Shown: piece after piece, positions 21,394 to 32,509 of the stretch
How the letters are laid out: each line of letters begins with the position of its first letter
Numbering within the stretch: the first letter of the stretch is position 1
Assembly (NCBI RefSeq): GCF_905404315.1
Contig: NC_066297.1
Span: forward strand, 1,798,001-1,862,000
Length of the DNA stretch: 64,000 bases
DNA from: Leptidea sinapis
Taxonomy: Eukaryota > Arthropoda > Insecta > Lepidoptera > Pieridae
Reading direction: 5' to 3'
The notes under the pieces: model-generated
Told to the model about the DNA's origin: nothing
What the model saw: only the letters and a program-made list of their open reading frames with translations
Databases searched by the model: none
Program-made: the position numbers and the translations under genes

Positions 21394-24300
21394 GTGTGCC
21401 AAACTTGCTTACAAAAGGGTTACTTAGGGATAAAACGGGTTAATGTTAATGAGGGTATATTCAATTTACATCACACTCATTTAATTTATACTTATAAGAA
21501 TACTTGTTAAATTAAATAAATTTATTAAATTATTACTAAGTACTTACTATTTACTTAAATTACTATACAAAAATATTACAACTAACTCGGAAAAATATTA
21601 ATTGCTTTGATAGAGCTAAGGTACATAACACCCTACCCTCATTACAAAAAATACCTAAACATTGCTATACCAAATAACATAAACATTTGCAAGCATTCTA
21701 ATTGTTTAATTGTAATATTATGTTGTATTATAAATATATTTAACTAAATTAAACAACAATAGCCCCTATTTCTGCTGTGAAGCAGTAATCTGTTTCGGTT
21801 TGAAGGGTACCATAGCTAGTGAAATTACTGGGCAAATGAGACTAAACATCCGATGTCTGTCACCTTGAGACTCACTCACTCAGAATTTTTGTGTTTACCA
21901 AGAATTTTTCTCATGTTATTTGCTAATAAGTATAATATCAAAAATCAAGATGATTCAAATACATTTGTAATATATTACTAAGGCAGGCAACACATTCCTT
22001 GACACCTGTTGTTGAGGATGTTCATTGGTGGTCTCACCACTCCCCATCCCATGAGCCTCTTGCCTGTTTGCCCACACTCAGGGTGTAATTATTAAGTGTG
22101 AGCAGTCAATAAACCCTTAACTATTACAGATAGCAAAAAACTTGAAACTGATATCAAAATATATATAAAAAAAACCTTATTTCCTTTTCTTATGTAATCT
22201 ATTGCAAGAGTGTGATATTAAATCGGTTTAAGATTCCCCTTCATGTCATTGATATACCTGCAAACCAATGACCACTTTCTATCGACCATAGGGTGGTGGC
22301 AGGTAGAACCTGCCGGTATACTCTTACAAATTTTATTATTGTTTCGAATGTTTTTAGATCAACATGTGGGATGATCTACCAAAAAAAATATGTTATGATT
22401 GCTGTATTAAAATAAATAAATATTATCAGTTCTGTGACAAGGCTATACAGGTTGAGAAGAGGTTAGTATTTTTGTTTTAATATGATAATTATTTATAGAT
22501 AGAATAATAACATATTATTACCATTGGCTTCAATCTTTACAAACCTCATGTGTTTCCTCTACATTTATTACTCTTTTCATAAATGTTCGCCGGTTCCGGG
22601 TGCTTCGGACGTTTCCTTTTCTCAATATGTCCCCAAAATGGTCAACGAATGTTCTACAAGGTCTCCAGCTAGTATATTTAATCCTCTTCAATCTGTCAAG
22701 TCCATATTATAATGTAGTAGTTTGTACAGTACTGAACTGTACATAAAAAATATTTCGAGCTCGAGCGCTAAAATCGCGTCCATCTGAGGCATACCGCGCG
22801 ATCAGTTTCCCGGAACGAAAAATCTACTCAACAGCAGAATAAATAAGCGATCGGACTAGATGACGATTTTTTTAAAAGAGTGCAAAAGGGAATAATCTAC
22901 TGCTAGATTTATTTGCACTGTTTCTTTGCGTTTTTCGTTTCTGCTGTCGCTTTGATTTTTTCGTCACTTTGAGACATAATGATGTAAAGTCACATTTGCC
23001 CAGTAATTTCGCTAGCCACGACCCTTCAGACAGAAACACAATAATGTTTACACATTACTGCTTCACGTCAGAAATAGGCGCCGTTGTGGTACCCATAATC
23101 TAGCCGGCATCCTGTGTAAGGGAGCTTCCCACTGATGAATAAATGATCTAAGAATTTAAAGATCACATGACCCTAAATCATGGGAAATGCCATAGGTCCT
23201 ACATGTGCGGGTAAGTCTATATAAGAATCAAGAGCGAACAGCACCGATTGAAAGCTAAAGGCAACAGACATTCAACCCCATTCATTACCTAATATATAAA
23301 ATTCTCGTATCCCGGTGTTTGTTACCAAACTCCGAAACGGCTGAACCGATCTATTAGGTCTGAGAATCGGCCAACATTTATTTTTCATACCCCTGAATGA
23401 TAAGGGTGTCCCACCCTAATTATATTATTTTTATTTTATTTGACAATTTTTTTTTATTTCTATTTTATTATGATTCAGCATCACATCATATTAGCATTCA
23501 GAACAATGTCTGTCGGGGTTAGCTAGTGCACATAATATAAAGCAAACAGATGGCATAGAAAATTTAATTACTCAGCAACCACAATAAATAAAGACCCCGC
23601 ATATATCCTTGGAACGGTTTGATGAGAAAAGCTTAAAATATAAAAATTTAATTTGGGATTAATATCTATTCGGGGTCAAATATTTCCCAAGGAGTTGCAT
23701 TGGAAATTAGGTTTCAATCGAGGGAGGAGCGGGTCGTCACTAGTATTTAATAAATCATTGTATTTGGTGGATGCGGTTACTATTATGACAGTAATCACGA
23801 CCATCATGTTCATGAAGCATCATCACACAAACAATCGAATCAAGCTCTCAAGGTTGATGCATCGAATATACAATTATTTATATTTTTTACAACTTACTTT
23901 TTGAAGTGAAGTTCTTTTTAACCGTTGTGATTTGAAACTCGATGAAACGAAAAAGCGAGACGATAGAGAAACAAACAGGTAAATAGGATTCAGCCGGCGA
24001 GAAAATGAGACAAACACATAAATTCGTAAGATTTAACGCAGGACCGCGTGCAACATAGAGCAGCTCGAAATGTGGGGGACCCAGTGCTCTGTGAACGGCT
24101 GGATCACTTGGCGTTGCGTAGAGAAGTCGCTTCATTGTGTGTCTTCTACCGCATTTATCACGGGGAGTGTTCCGAAGAGCTGTTTAACCTGATTCCTGCC
24201 GCCGAATTCCACCTTCGCACGACACGCCACAAGTTAGAATATCATCCTCACCATCTGGATGTGTGGCGGTCCTCCACAGTGCGGTTTTCAAGGAGCTTTC

Positions 24301-27300
24301 TTCCACATACTACGAAGCTGTGGAATGAGCTTCCTTGTGCGGTGTTTCAGGGACGATACGACATGAGTACCTTCAAAAAAAGCGCGTACACCTTCCTTAA
24401 AGGCCGGCAACGCTCCTGTGATTCCTCTGGTGTTGCAAGAGATTGTGGGCGGCGGTGATCACTTAACAACAGGTGACCCGTACGCTCGTTTGTCCTCCTA
24501 TTCCATAAAAAAAAGGATAAAACGAGATGGGAACCTGGCGATCACAGTTGAAGAAGAGTACGTATTACTACATAGACACCAGGGGAACACAAATATGGTA
24601 GCGGTGATAGTAATGTCTTTCATAGCGGTTGAAATCATGTGTCGTCCTAGCAACATATACCAGGACCTCATATGTAGTTTAGAGGTTCATGCGCAATGGA
24701 CATCTTAAAATTATTGTTTTTCAAGTGCTGACCCGTTGATGGTGTTTGTGATTCTCTTTGTGGTCTGCTTCGTACCCCCTCCACTCGTATTTACCAAGGC
24801 AAAATCCCACAGTTTGCTCAGCGTTGTACGTGTGTTAATAGGTGTTTGTGCGCGCATGCGTAGTACAAAGCTTGAGAAAAGGCATCACAACAACCGTGGA
24901 GTATTGTATATGTGTACGTATTATACATTTGTAGAGATTTTTTATAGTAAAATTCATCATTTTTTAAGGTTTCACTTCTACCACGGTTGAACTGCACACG
25001 ATATGTTTTTTATTTATGAAATATTAAGCTATTGCATAGCTTCTATCGCGGGCCTTGAGCGTGGAGACCGAATCCGTAACGAAAATAACCTAACACTTAC
25101 TTACTAGATCTATATAGATATTTCGCCATGGTCATTTCAGTTGCCGTGGAACAGCGGTTATCACGTATGCTTTTTGTGCAGAAGGTCCCAGGTTCGAGCC
25201 TGGGGTACGTCTTGATTTTTATTTAATTTCTTTATTTTTATTATTATGACAAGCATTTTTATTAAGTTTCACCTGTCCCGTTGTCTGTTTGTAATCAAAT
25301 ATTGCAAGTTAAATTTTACTCACTTCCCGTTTGCTTTTTTTTTAATTAATTTAATAAAAAAAAAATACTGCATAAATAAAATAAATAAGTAAGCTTTACT
25401 GCGGCAGTCCCCGAGTGCCACACGTCTTTTTTCATATTTAAATCACTTTTTGACTTTGAATATATTGGATGCAACACTTTGACACAGCTTTTGTAAAATA
25501 CTTACTGATTTAAAAGCGTGGCCGTTCAGTTTCTTGTATGTTCTTCTCACGAGAAGAACATATTGTAGATTTAGTAATTTAATTTAAACATTTGTTATGT
25601 AACTTCAAAAGAGCTTAGTTTTAGCCTATTTAACTTTAAAATGATATGTATTAGGACTCCAGGATTCGGAATAGCTCATTATAGTTCCGCAAATATTTTT
25701 TTATTTTTATTCTCTTTGTTCATTCTAGATGTCAGTGAGACACTTTGCACTATGTAGTAGGAACTTGTTACACACAAATACAGATAACCAATAGCAAACA
25801 TGCATTTTTTTTTATTTTAGTAAAGGACGAGACGAGCAGGACGTTCAGCTAATAGTAATTGATACACCCTGCCAATTACAACGCAGTGCCGCTCGGGATT
25901 CATTGAAAAACCCAAAAATTCCGAGCAGCACTACTGTTGCGCTCGTGAGCTTGAGACATAATATGGTAAGTTTCATTTGCCCAGTCATTTCACTAGCTAC
26001 GGCGCCCTTTAGACCGAAACACAGCAATGCTTACACATTACTGCTTCACGACAGAAAAAGGCGCCGTTATAATCGCACTGCATGTTCTCCAGGAACGCTC
26101 AGTCACTGAATAAAATAATGAAGGATTATTCTCAAATGATTTTGAACAGAAATTAAAAGAACAAGTAAACAAGTTGTTTACAAAGAAGCTGGTTATGTCA
26201 TATTCGACCTTAGTACGTGAGACGTAAGTTCGACTATTCTTCGTAGTACTAATATTATAAAGCTTGGGGGTTTATGTATGTCACACCTCTCTAATAGTCC
26301 GGCAACTCTCCTGTAAATTCCTCTGGTATTGCAAGATAATGTTGGCGGTGGTGATCACTTCACCGAACGATACCGATATGAAAGGTCTGTTCGATTTCAG
26401 TCGTATTATCAGGCTATGGTAATTGTTTCTATGAAAATAAGGGACGAGAAGAGCAGGGCGTTCAGCAGATGGCAATTGATACGGCCTGCCCATTATAATG
26501 CAGTGTTGCCCGAGATTACTGAAAGGAAATTCTGAGCGGCACTACATCCGCGCTCGTCACCTTGAGACATAAGATGTCAATTCACATTTGCCCAGTAATT
26601 CCACTAGCTACGGTCCCCTTCAGACCGAAACTGTAATGCTCCCACATTACTGCTTCACGGCAGAAATAGGCGCCGTTGTGGTACCCATAATCTAGCCGGC
26701 ATCCTGTGCAAAGGAGCTTCCACTGGTAAAGTCTATTGAAATGTTTGTTTTGTTCTTTGTTTTAGAAAGTATCCCTTATTGGGTCTTTTAAGGGCCCATG
26801 ATAAGAAGGCATATACCTTACCGGAGGGAGAGAACAGAGAGCATGCTGAAGATGGGCCGGAAGTGAGAAAGAAGCCTAGACTCAGTGCTAACAAGTATGT
26901 TTATTTCGAAATAACAAAAAATGCATTTAATACTTTTTTTATGGAAGAAGAAGAGGATAAATGAGGGTACGGGTCACCTGTTGCTAAGTGATCAGAAGTG
27001 TGACTAATAAGAAGCAAGGGAATGCTATTTTGAAGGTATCCATCAGCCTAGCGAAACTAAGAAAAAAGCGATTCACTCGATTGTAAGAAACGTGCAGTCA
27101 TTGATAGATTGATAGACAGATGGCGGTTATAATTTTGTAAAAAACGGAGATAGCCGCAATCCACTACGTTTTAAGCAATTACTGTTCGCTTTTAAACTTA
27201 GCCGGATTATACTTCGTCGCCAATCGCCATACTGTAATTACTACAACACCACACCGACTTAAGACCTGTCAATAGGTAGCACACTATTAATAAATATTAA

Positions 27301-28601
27301 AGGTTAAGGTTTGCACAAGAGGTGTATTAAATTAAATTTTTAGTTATTTGATACTTTTCAGTTTTTTTTATTACGTCGTAGCATCTAATATGCTTGTGTG
27401 CGTGGCATCTTGACGCTCAATGACCCAACTTTCAAATCTTGTAACATACGCTTGGTGTTATTTTACATTGAATTTAATAAAATACAAAATACTTGCAGAT
27501 GATATGTGATCCCAGTGTCTTTCTTATTTCTTGCAGAATTATTTTTATAAAGTTTTGCCGCGCAACCACGGCATATAAGTTTAATTTTTATTAGCAAAGT
27601 TTACTAGAACATGTGGCACGTTAACGTCACACATTGTTCGAGACTGGCTTGGGCCCACTTGGGCGTGGTATTAGTTGCAATTTGCCATTACGCCTGCGGT
27701 GTCTAGTTGGACCGCTGCCGAGACCAATCCTTAATCTAAGTTTTGAATATTAAACTAGCTACTGTACTGTACTGTACTGCTAACATTAAAAAATCAAAAT
27801 TGGGCACGCGTCAGGTCTTTCAGATCGTCTATGCTAGTAAAAACTACCACCCATTCCAAAATGAATGCCTCAGGCCTGAGAAGAATGGGCGCAACAAACT
27901 CAGCGGGCTTTTTTTTTCATCAGAAATATGTTTATATATTAATATATATATATATATATAAAATATGTAATATATTGTTAACTATTGATAGTCATTCTTT
28001 TAAATTTCCCTGAGAACCCTGTTGTAGAAGCAAAGTAATCCTTCGCCCAACAAAAGACTTCCTCACTCAACCTAGCCTACTATTTGTTAGACCTACTAGT
28101 AGGTAGGTACTTACCTAGTAGTAGGCATAACAACTATGTTTGTTGCTATTATTACCCCCTTATTCATAATAGTCTGCTAACTTAAAGCTGTCTTCTTCTA
28201 TTGATCTATGTCAGAATGAGAAAAATCACTCCTTAGCGGCTGTTTTAAGTTAGCAGACCATTATGAATATGGGGGATAATATATATAAAAGAGAAATGCT
28301 GTAATAGCTATTTCGTACCCGTGCCTATATATTTTACAATTAGTAGGGCTTGCTGATGTCAATAGAATATATTTTTTTCTGACTTGTAGCTAGTAGGTGC
28401 TTGGTAAGGTAGCCAAGTCCACAGGTTTCGTAAACCCTTGGAAACAAGTCCTTTAATCTAGCATGTTTTTTTTACAGAACGAACGCTACAACCCAATTGT
28501 TTACTTGCATTACCTGTGGAAGATCTTTCGCGTCGAAGGGTACGCTCACACGTCATAAGAATCTGGAGCACAGTGGCCGGAAATCGTTTCTAGCTTTGTA
28601 A
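21292..28601 (+). CDS. ZAD gene A: ZAD plus single C2H2 finger protein, 4 exons, 152 aa
   Basis: Probable nuclear DNA-binding regulator. The coding join is 21292-21393, 22358-22461, 26766-26894 and 28478-28601; all junctions have GT/AG and the phases fit without a stop. The ZAD (zinc-finger associated domain, an insect dimerisation module) occupies residues 1-69 and has four ligands: C5, C8, C46, C49. Exon 3 adds a charged linker with the basic patch EVRKKPRLSANK. Exon 4 holds one C2H2 finger with C122, C125, H138 and H143. The protein stops nine residues later, at TAA 28599-28601, and ATTAAA follows at 28662-28667. Most ZAD proteins carry several fingers, so this one is short; extra exons in the 4.3-kb intron 2 cannot be excluded. 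The ZAD intron sits exactly as in gene B, so the two are paralogues. Confidence 0.85.
21762..21900 (-). repeat. R1 repeat, partial, in gene A intron 1
   Basis: ctatttctgctgtgaagcag, gtttgaagggtaccatagct and gggcaaatgagactaaacat in reverse orientation. Confidence 0.65.
22010..22340. other. gene A intron 1, unclassified repeat-like DNA
   Basis: ggtggtctcaccactcccc and a later ggtggcaggtagaacctgcc (a small palindrome) suggest an old LINE end, but no frame is readable. Confidence 0.3.
22358..22461 (+). CDS. gene A exon 2 (ZAD C-half)
   Basis: Acceptor tgtttttag; reads INMWDDLPKKICYDCCIKIN then KYYQFCDKAIQVEK. Donor AGAG|GTTAGT. The LPxxIC-x2-C and FC-x-x-A-I-x-x-E pattern is the second half of a ZAD. 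Ends in phase 2. Confidence 0.9.
22745..22860. repeat. unclassified repeat U3, copy 1 (intron 2 of gene A)
   Basis: Shares ctgaggcataccgcgcgatc and the following ggaacg...aataagc blocks with 45645-45715, which lies in intron 2 of gene B. Confidence 0.5.
22965..23130 (+). repeat. R1 repeat, 3' half
   Basis: From the ctttgagacataatgatgt block to ggtacccataatctagccgg and tcctgtgtaagggagc. Confidence 0.75.
23288..23526 (+). mobile_element. Helitron in gene A intron 2
   Basis: Starts near atatataaaattctcgtatc, contains ccgaaacggctgaaccgat and ggtctgagaatcggcc, and ends tgtcggggttagctag followed by T. It is the same family as 9901-10217; the 5' TC is mutated. Confidence 0.75.
23895..24695. repeat. 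repeat U2, copy 2, split by an L1x LINE
   Basis: Left part to about 24035 and right part from about 24550 correspond to 17600-17960. The LINE fragment 24040-24514 lies between. Confidence 0.6.
24040..24514 (+). pseudogene. L1x LINE C-terminal fragment, copy 4 (well preserved)
   Basis: A 136-codon plus frame reads MQHRAARNVGDPVLCERLDH, YRIYHGECSEELFNLIPAAE, then HHLDVWRSSTVRFSRSFLPH and TKLWNELPCAVFQGRYDMS. It ends in ggtgatcacttaacaacagg and cataaaaaaaa. The uninterrupted frame suggests a fairly young insertion. It is 5'-truncated just after the RT thumb. Confidence 0.8.
25140..25212 (+). tRNA. tRNA-Val-like pseudo-tRNA or SINE head
   Basis: gttgccgtggaacagcggtt resembles the start of insect tRNA-Val, and caggttcgagcctggg forms a T-arm-like stem with a B-box. 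The acceptor ends do not pair, the T-loop is one base short, the anticodon stem has an A-G mismatch, and the loop reads TTTTTGT. It is not a functional tRNA. I see no second copy in the window. Confidence 0.4.
25220..25810. other. gene A intron 2, no feature recognised
   Basis: AT-rich intronic DNA. Confidence 0.4.
25812..26078 (+). repeat. R1 repeat, nearly full copy
   Basis: aggacgagacgagcaggacg through cggcgccctttagaccgaaa to ggcgccgttat, where the 3' end is cut. Confidence 0.8.
26285..26365 (+). repeat. L1x LINE 3' tail
   Basis: gtccggcaactctcctgtaa and ggcggtggtgatcacttcac match the L1x 3' end. Confidence 0.6.
26425..26735 (+). repeat. R1 repeat, full copy ending 31 bp before gene A exon 3
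   Basis: From aataagggacgagaagagca to catcctgtgcaaaggagctt. Its 3' end lies next to the acceptor region of exon 3. Confidence 0.8.
26766..26894 (+). CDS. gene A exon 3 (charged linker)
   Basis: Acceptor tgttttag, donor AACAA|GTATGT. 129 nt that complete the split Arg codon and then read KYPLLGLLRAHDKKAYTLP with an acidic then basic stretch. It starts 31 bp after an R1 repeat. Confidence 0.8.
27250..27365. repeat. arm of the fold-back family seen at 9430-9888
   Basis: ggtttgcacaagaggtgtat and gttatttgatacttttcagt match the right arm of the earlier element. Confidence 0.55.
27825..28140 (-). repeat. jockey-like LINE 3' end, internally deleted
   Basis: ctgagaagaatgggcgcaac, ttcgcccaacaaaagacttc and taggcataac match the minus-strand LINE at 44635-45300. 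A TA-rich stretch and a deletion lie between. A short (TGTAC)n run precedes it at 27763. Confidence 0.6.
28152..28279. mobile_element. MITE with ttaccccc termini, copy 2
   Basis: Termini ttaccccttattcataat-like and attatgaatatgggggataa, with an inner aagttagcagac pair. 128 bp, in intron 3 of gene A. Confidence 0.75.
28478..28601 (+). CDS. gene A exon 4 (C2H2 finger and stop)
   Basis: Acceptor ttttttttacag. Reads the finger LFTCITCGRSFASKGTLTRH followed by KNLEH, then SGRKSFLAL and TAA. Confidence 0.88.
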
Positions 28602-28661
28602 AAATGAAATCGCCTGGAAATGTAAAGACACGATCTTTCAGTTTTCTGTGGTGCAATTATT

Positions 28662-28667
28662 ATTAAA
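28662..28667 (+). terminator. candidate poly(A) signal of gene A (ATTAAA)
   Basis: ATTAAA 61 nt after the stop codon. It is the commonest variant of AATAAA. Confidence 0.4.
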
Positions 28668-28779
28668 ATCATTGAGGCCATTAGCAGCGCCGGCCCTTAG
28701 GCCCAAGTTAGACCGACACTGTGCTTCGACGATCTTTCACACTATATTATAATTTCTTTCTTTTAAATTGTAGTCAATG

Positions 28780-28922
28780 TTAATCATCAACATCATTTCA
28801 GCCGGAAGACGTCGCCATGACGATCGCTTCTGTGGTCGCCATTGAAGGACTTTACTGCCCCAACGGCCAGCTGTCCGTCGAGCTATGTGCCCTGCCCACT
28901 GCCACTTCAGTTTCACAACCAT
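28780..28922 (-). pseudogene. RTE-type LINE C-terminus with internal deletion
   Basis: The minus frame reads VVKLKWQWAGHIARRTAGRW then GSKVLQWRPQKRSSWRRLPA and runs into the ATGATG-type tail. It lacks the middle block found in the copy at 13505-13823. Confidence 0.7.
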
Positions 28923-29115
28923 ACCAATGTTAATACCTACAATTTTTTTTTTGTTGCCATTAAAAATATGTTATGTGAGCTAAAAGGGGTAACCCCAAAA
29001 AAGTAAAACCTTTCTGCACCTTTCGCTCTACATTTGTAGCCGCTGGGTTTTTGAAACACTGTGTGGCCAATATGATATTTTTATTAAATATTTGAATAAC
29101 GACTTCTGAGAAAAG

Positions 29116-29334
29116 TCATTTAAGCCAAATCTGTTGTAGTTTACGTATAATTATTAGACCACAGATAAAAGATAAAACTAAGGAGATGAATATTTCCAAT
29201 CTAGCTATACTTATGTGTATGTAGGAACCGACTAGAATCTTTACTGTGTATATCACGTTTTGTAATTTTCTAGATCTGTATTTGCGCCTATTGCAATAAT
29301 ACTTTAGCGTGCTAAAATCAATATAATCTGCCAT
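29116..29334 (-). CDS. possible 72-aa membrane protein, very uncertain
   Basis: The minus frame from ATG 29334 begins MADYIDFSTLKYYCNRRKYR and ends with a hydrophobic helix (LEIFISLVLSFICGLIIIR) and a short basic tail. The stop is at 29118-29116, with minus-strand AATAAA at 29085-29080. The frame is open a further 36 codons upstream. AT-rich DNA yields such hydrophobic frames by chance, and I know no family match. Confidence 0.22.
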   Translation of the reverse strand: MADYIDFSTLKYYCNRRKYRSRKLQNVIYTVKILVGSYIHISIARLEIFISLVLSFICGLIIIRKLQQIWLK

Positions 29335-29619
29335 TTGAACTGTCAAAACAAAATGTTGTAATATAATTTTCAATGTGTCTTTCTGACGTAGACAGAAGAT
29401 GGACACTAGATTCGCTGTCAGCGTATGTAAATGAGATAGCAATAGTCTGTGACGTGTGTTATGTTTTCAGGTTTTTGTTCTGGATGATTTGTATAACGTA
29501 ATAGACAACAACGTCCCATGGTTTTATACTTAAACTGAATTCACACCAAATCACTCAATTACGTATTAAAAATTAGAATTTATTTAAATTAAATAGTACT
29601 GCACCATCTCAACCATTGT

Positions 29620-29735
29620 TAAAGGTGGAAGGCAAGAGGGCACACGGTCGATCGCCAACCCGCTGGATAGACGCCATCACAAAGGCTACTGAGTCCACTA
29701 ATGAAGCTTCCCTTGAGGAGATATAAATCATTAAG
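29620..29735 (+). pseudogene. LINE C-terminal scrap
   Basis: The plus frame reads VEGKRAHGRSPTRWIDAITK then ATESTNEASLEEI and a stop. G-R-S-P-x-R-W-x-D-x-I is a hallmark of endonuclease-type LINE C-termini. Confidence 0.6.
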
Positions 29736-29739
29736 AGAA

Positions 29740-30815
29740 GAGATAGATCGAAAGTAACAACACATTTAGATTCAGATAGATCTAATCTAGCCTTAATTAT
29801 CTAGGCTAATTAGAAGTTTCTGTTGTAAGTAATTAAAAAGTACTCCACTAGGTGAAGGTTGACTTAAAAAAACTAATTCGCTGAAAATACGACGGAACAC
29901 ATTATGATTTATGTGTATGTGATGAAGCAAATCTAGAGCTAATTATTCATTGCATTCACATTAGCCCAGCGACGGGGGTACCTCTAGATAGAGATAGACA
30001 CACTGAACAAAACTAAAAAGCATTGCTTCCGTAAAAAAAAACGTCGCGTCAAAAAACACGAATCGTCCTCGTGTGAATGGGCTCTTAGGTTTTATCGATT
30101 TCCATCCTTTAAATTCCAGTATAAATAACTTAAAAGTGGACAATAAACACTTTTATACCCTAAAACAAGATATTTACTTTATGTTACCTCGTTTTAAGTT
30201 AAAGAAAAAAGTAGGTACGTATGTTATGTTTGAAGTCTTGTGTTAAAAGTTTTTTCTTATTGTAAGTACATATTGCATTATGTGTAGGAGAGAGAAATAA
30301 AATAAGACATGTCTATTAAAAAGTATATATGTTATGAAATAATGATTTATAAACATGTGATATGAATTAATAATGGATTTGCAATTTGTAATAAAGATTT
30401 AAAATATTGACTTGGATGTTTTTTTTTTAGAAAAGTTTAAATGTTTAATATAAAAATGTAAGAAGGTAGGTGAATATTGGTTTAAGAATTTATTGACTTT
30501 TGCAACGAAAAGGGAAGGACGAGAATGGTTTTAGCCGCCATCCATAAATCATGTCACACGAATTTCATGTTTTTTTACCCCTCCCCGTCTATGTCACAGC
30601 TTGGCACATTTGTGAGACTACCCAGTGTGATGTCACATATTTTGCAAATTTACATTTATAAATATATGGAATTAAAACACCTGTGTTCCGAAATTATTTT
30701 TATTTCGGACATTGGTCCCTTACCTGTGTAGTAAAACAGATGTTTTATTTTTGAGAGTGGTATGTCGAAAGTGATGTGGGGTGAAGCAGTTGTGTTAACT
30801 GTTTATTAAAATATC
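29740..30815. other. intergenic, no feature recognised
   Basis: AT-rich. A plus frame at 30525-30731 lacks any recognisable motif, and I do not call it. Confidence 0.4.
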
Positions 30816-30819
30816 ATCA

Positions 30820-31200
30820 TCTCTAAATACAACTCCAACAGATCTTCGCTACAGTTTTAAACCTAATTTGTCTAAAATCAAAGTTTTTGGGTGTCCAGCT
30901 TATTTTATATGCTTAAAGATAGGACTGGTAAGGTTGAATGTGAAAACGGAGAATTAATTGTTTATCATTAGGTACTGTGACAATAGTTATGAAATTCAGA
31001 GACACAAAATGTTAACACAGCGAGAAATTATATATTATATGAATATAACATAATAGAGCAACATGTTATTGAATGTTCTACTGATGATAATTCAATTAAT
31101 TGTGATGAGCAAGTCAATAAATTACTAAAATTTTAAAAATATTTCTAGGGTGACGCTAAGGTTAGGGCAAAGAATATATTTTGTGCTTGGCTTGGACGAA
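30820..31200 (+). pseudogene. Ty1/copia integrase C-terminal remnant
   Basis: The plus frame reads TDLRYSFKPNLSKIKVFGCP then AYFICLK. This is the P-x-x-x-W/Y-x-x-x-K-P-x-L-x-x-x-K/R-V-F-G-C-P-A-Y block at the end of copia integrases. After a frameshift comes LKDRTGKVECENGELIVYH. It is decayed beyond that; no LTR is seen. Confidence 0.6.
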
Positions 31201-31684
31201 TGAACTACTGGACACTAAAAACAAATCACTCAATGCAAGAACCAAGAAAAATATAATGGAATCACGATTGACCAATTTTAAATTGTCGCGACGTGACGAG
31301 GACTACAAATACAATTGTCAAATAATGACTTGAGGATATCGATAGTTAGCTTATCGATATTTGTAGTAGTGGGTAGCTTTTTTTATTCAAATCTTTTCAA
31401 ATAACTCTCCACCAGCATCTACAAAGTTTCATACGGATGAACCAATTTTCAAAACATTACGCATCAGACACCCTCGAACGCTGATTGACCATCTTCTGGC
31501 TTCGAAAACCGTATCTCTTTGAGCTGATTTTTCTTAGGACAACATAGTTTGGTCCCCTAATTCTCATTTTATGTGAATATTTTTGCTTACGTGGATGATG
31601 TAATTATAGTTTGTGTACGGTTTTTTTAGGAGTTTTCATTTAGGTCGATTACTTAAATATCATAATTAACCCGAGTCCCGATAA

Positions 31685-31718
31685 ATGGGTCTACTATTTA
31701 TCTAAATAGTAGACCCAT
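31685..31718. repeat. perfect 16-bp inverted repeat with 2-nt loop
   Basis: atgggtctactattta, tc, then its exact reverse complement. It lies 60 bp upstream of the solo LTR. Confidence 0.8.
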
Positions 31719-31778
31719 ATAAGCCACTATCATTTATATCTAACAAACGTTCTTTACGATATTGCAGTAAGAACGTGA

Positions 31779-32509
31779 TGTAGCTACAACCAATGTAATG
31801 TAAACATGTACAACCAATAATATCAATTAATACAAATATCTAACTTGTACCTTCGAAGCATTATAGATCGTAGAAATAATAATCGTGCATATTAACTGTA
31901 ATAAGCATTTGTCGAAAGATTCGTTCTGAAAAGAACATTTTATTTTATATAACGTAATATTAGCTCTGAAAAGAACCATTTCATAATGCTGTACATCAAC
32001 TCATAGAATCATACAGATCACCAGTAGTCATCTCATCGAAGTACAAGCATCGTCACGTTCTCGCGACGACCGCAGATATACTCACGTGATCAGTCATATG
32101 CTCCGCGTTACACAACCGCACAGAAAGGCCGAGCGTACTCGCGTCAGTCGAGTCGGGGCGTCTATCACTATTCATGCAATTTTAATCAATGAGCGACAGA
32201 GTAGGTGCTAAATGCTCATTGACATCGAATGATCGAGGTTCGACGCGAGTTTACACAAGCCCGCGCTCGCTGGCCGGTTTTATGCGATAGCATTGTCTTA
32301 GAGCGAGATAGAACACATAATATCAATTCTTATTGAATGAAACGTTTTACTATTGGTCAAAATGAAAGCTTTAGTATTGGTGTTTATTTTCTGAACTTGT
32401 AAATATTTATATATTTATATATCATGTAATTTTCTAATAAATCATCTTCCACATATTCCTCACAGTCAAGCAGTTGCTTTATTTAATCGCCAAACGCTCA
32501 GTCCCTAAA
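31779..32509 (+). mobile_element. solo LTR of the Ty3/Gypsy (CsRn1-type) element
   Basis: 731 bp, begins TGTAGCTACAACC and ends CAGTCCCTAAA. It is flanked by a 4-bp GTGA duplication (31775-31778 and 32510-32513). The body matches the LTRs at 35854 and 42187, with some substitutions and indels. A solo LTR arises by recombination between the two LTRs of a full insertion. It ends in TAAA instead of the usual CA, as do the other two LTRs. Confidence 0.9.

Noticed and set aside
21292..21510. 72-aa single-exon reading of gene A
   Set aside because: It breaks off in the middle of the ZAD; splicing at 21393 restores the domain with exon 2.
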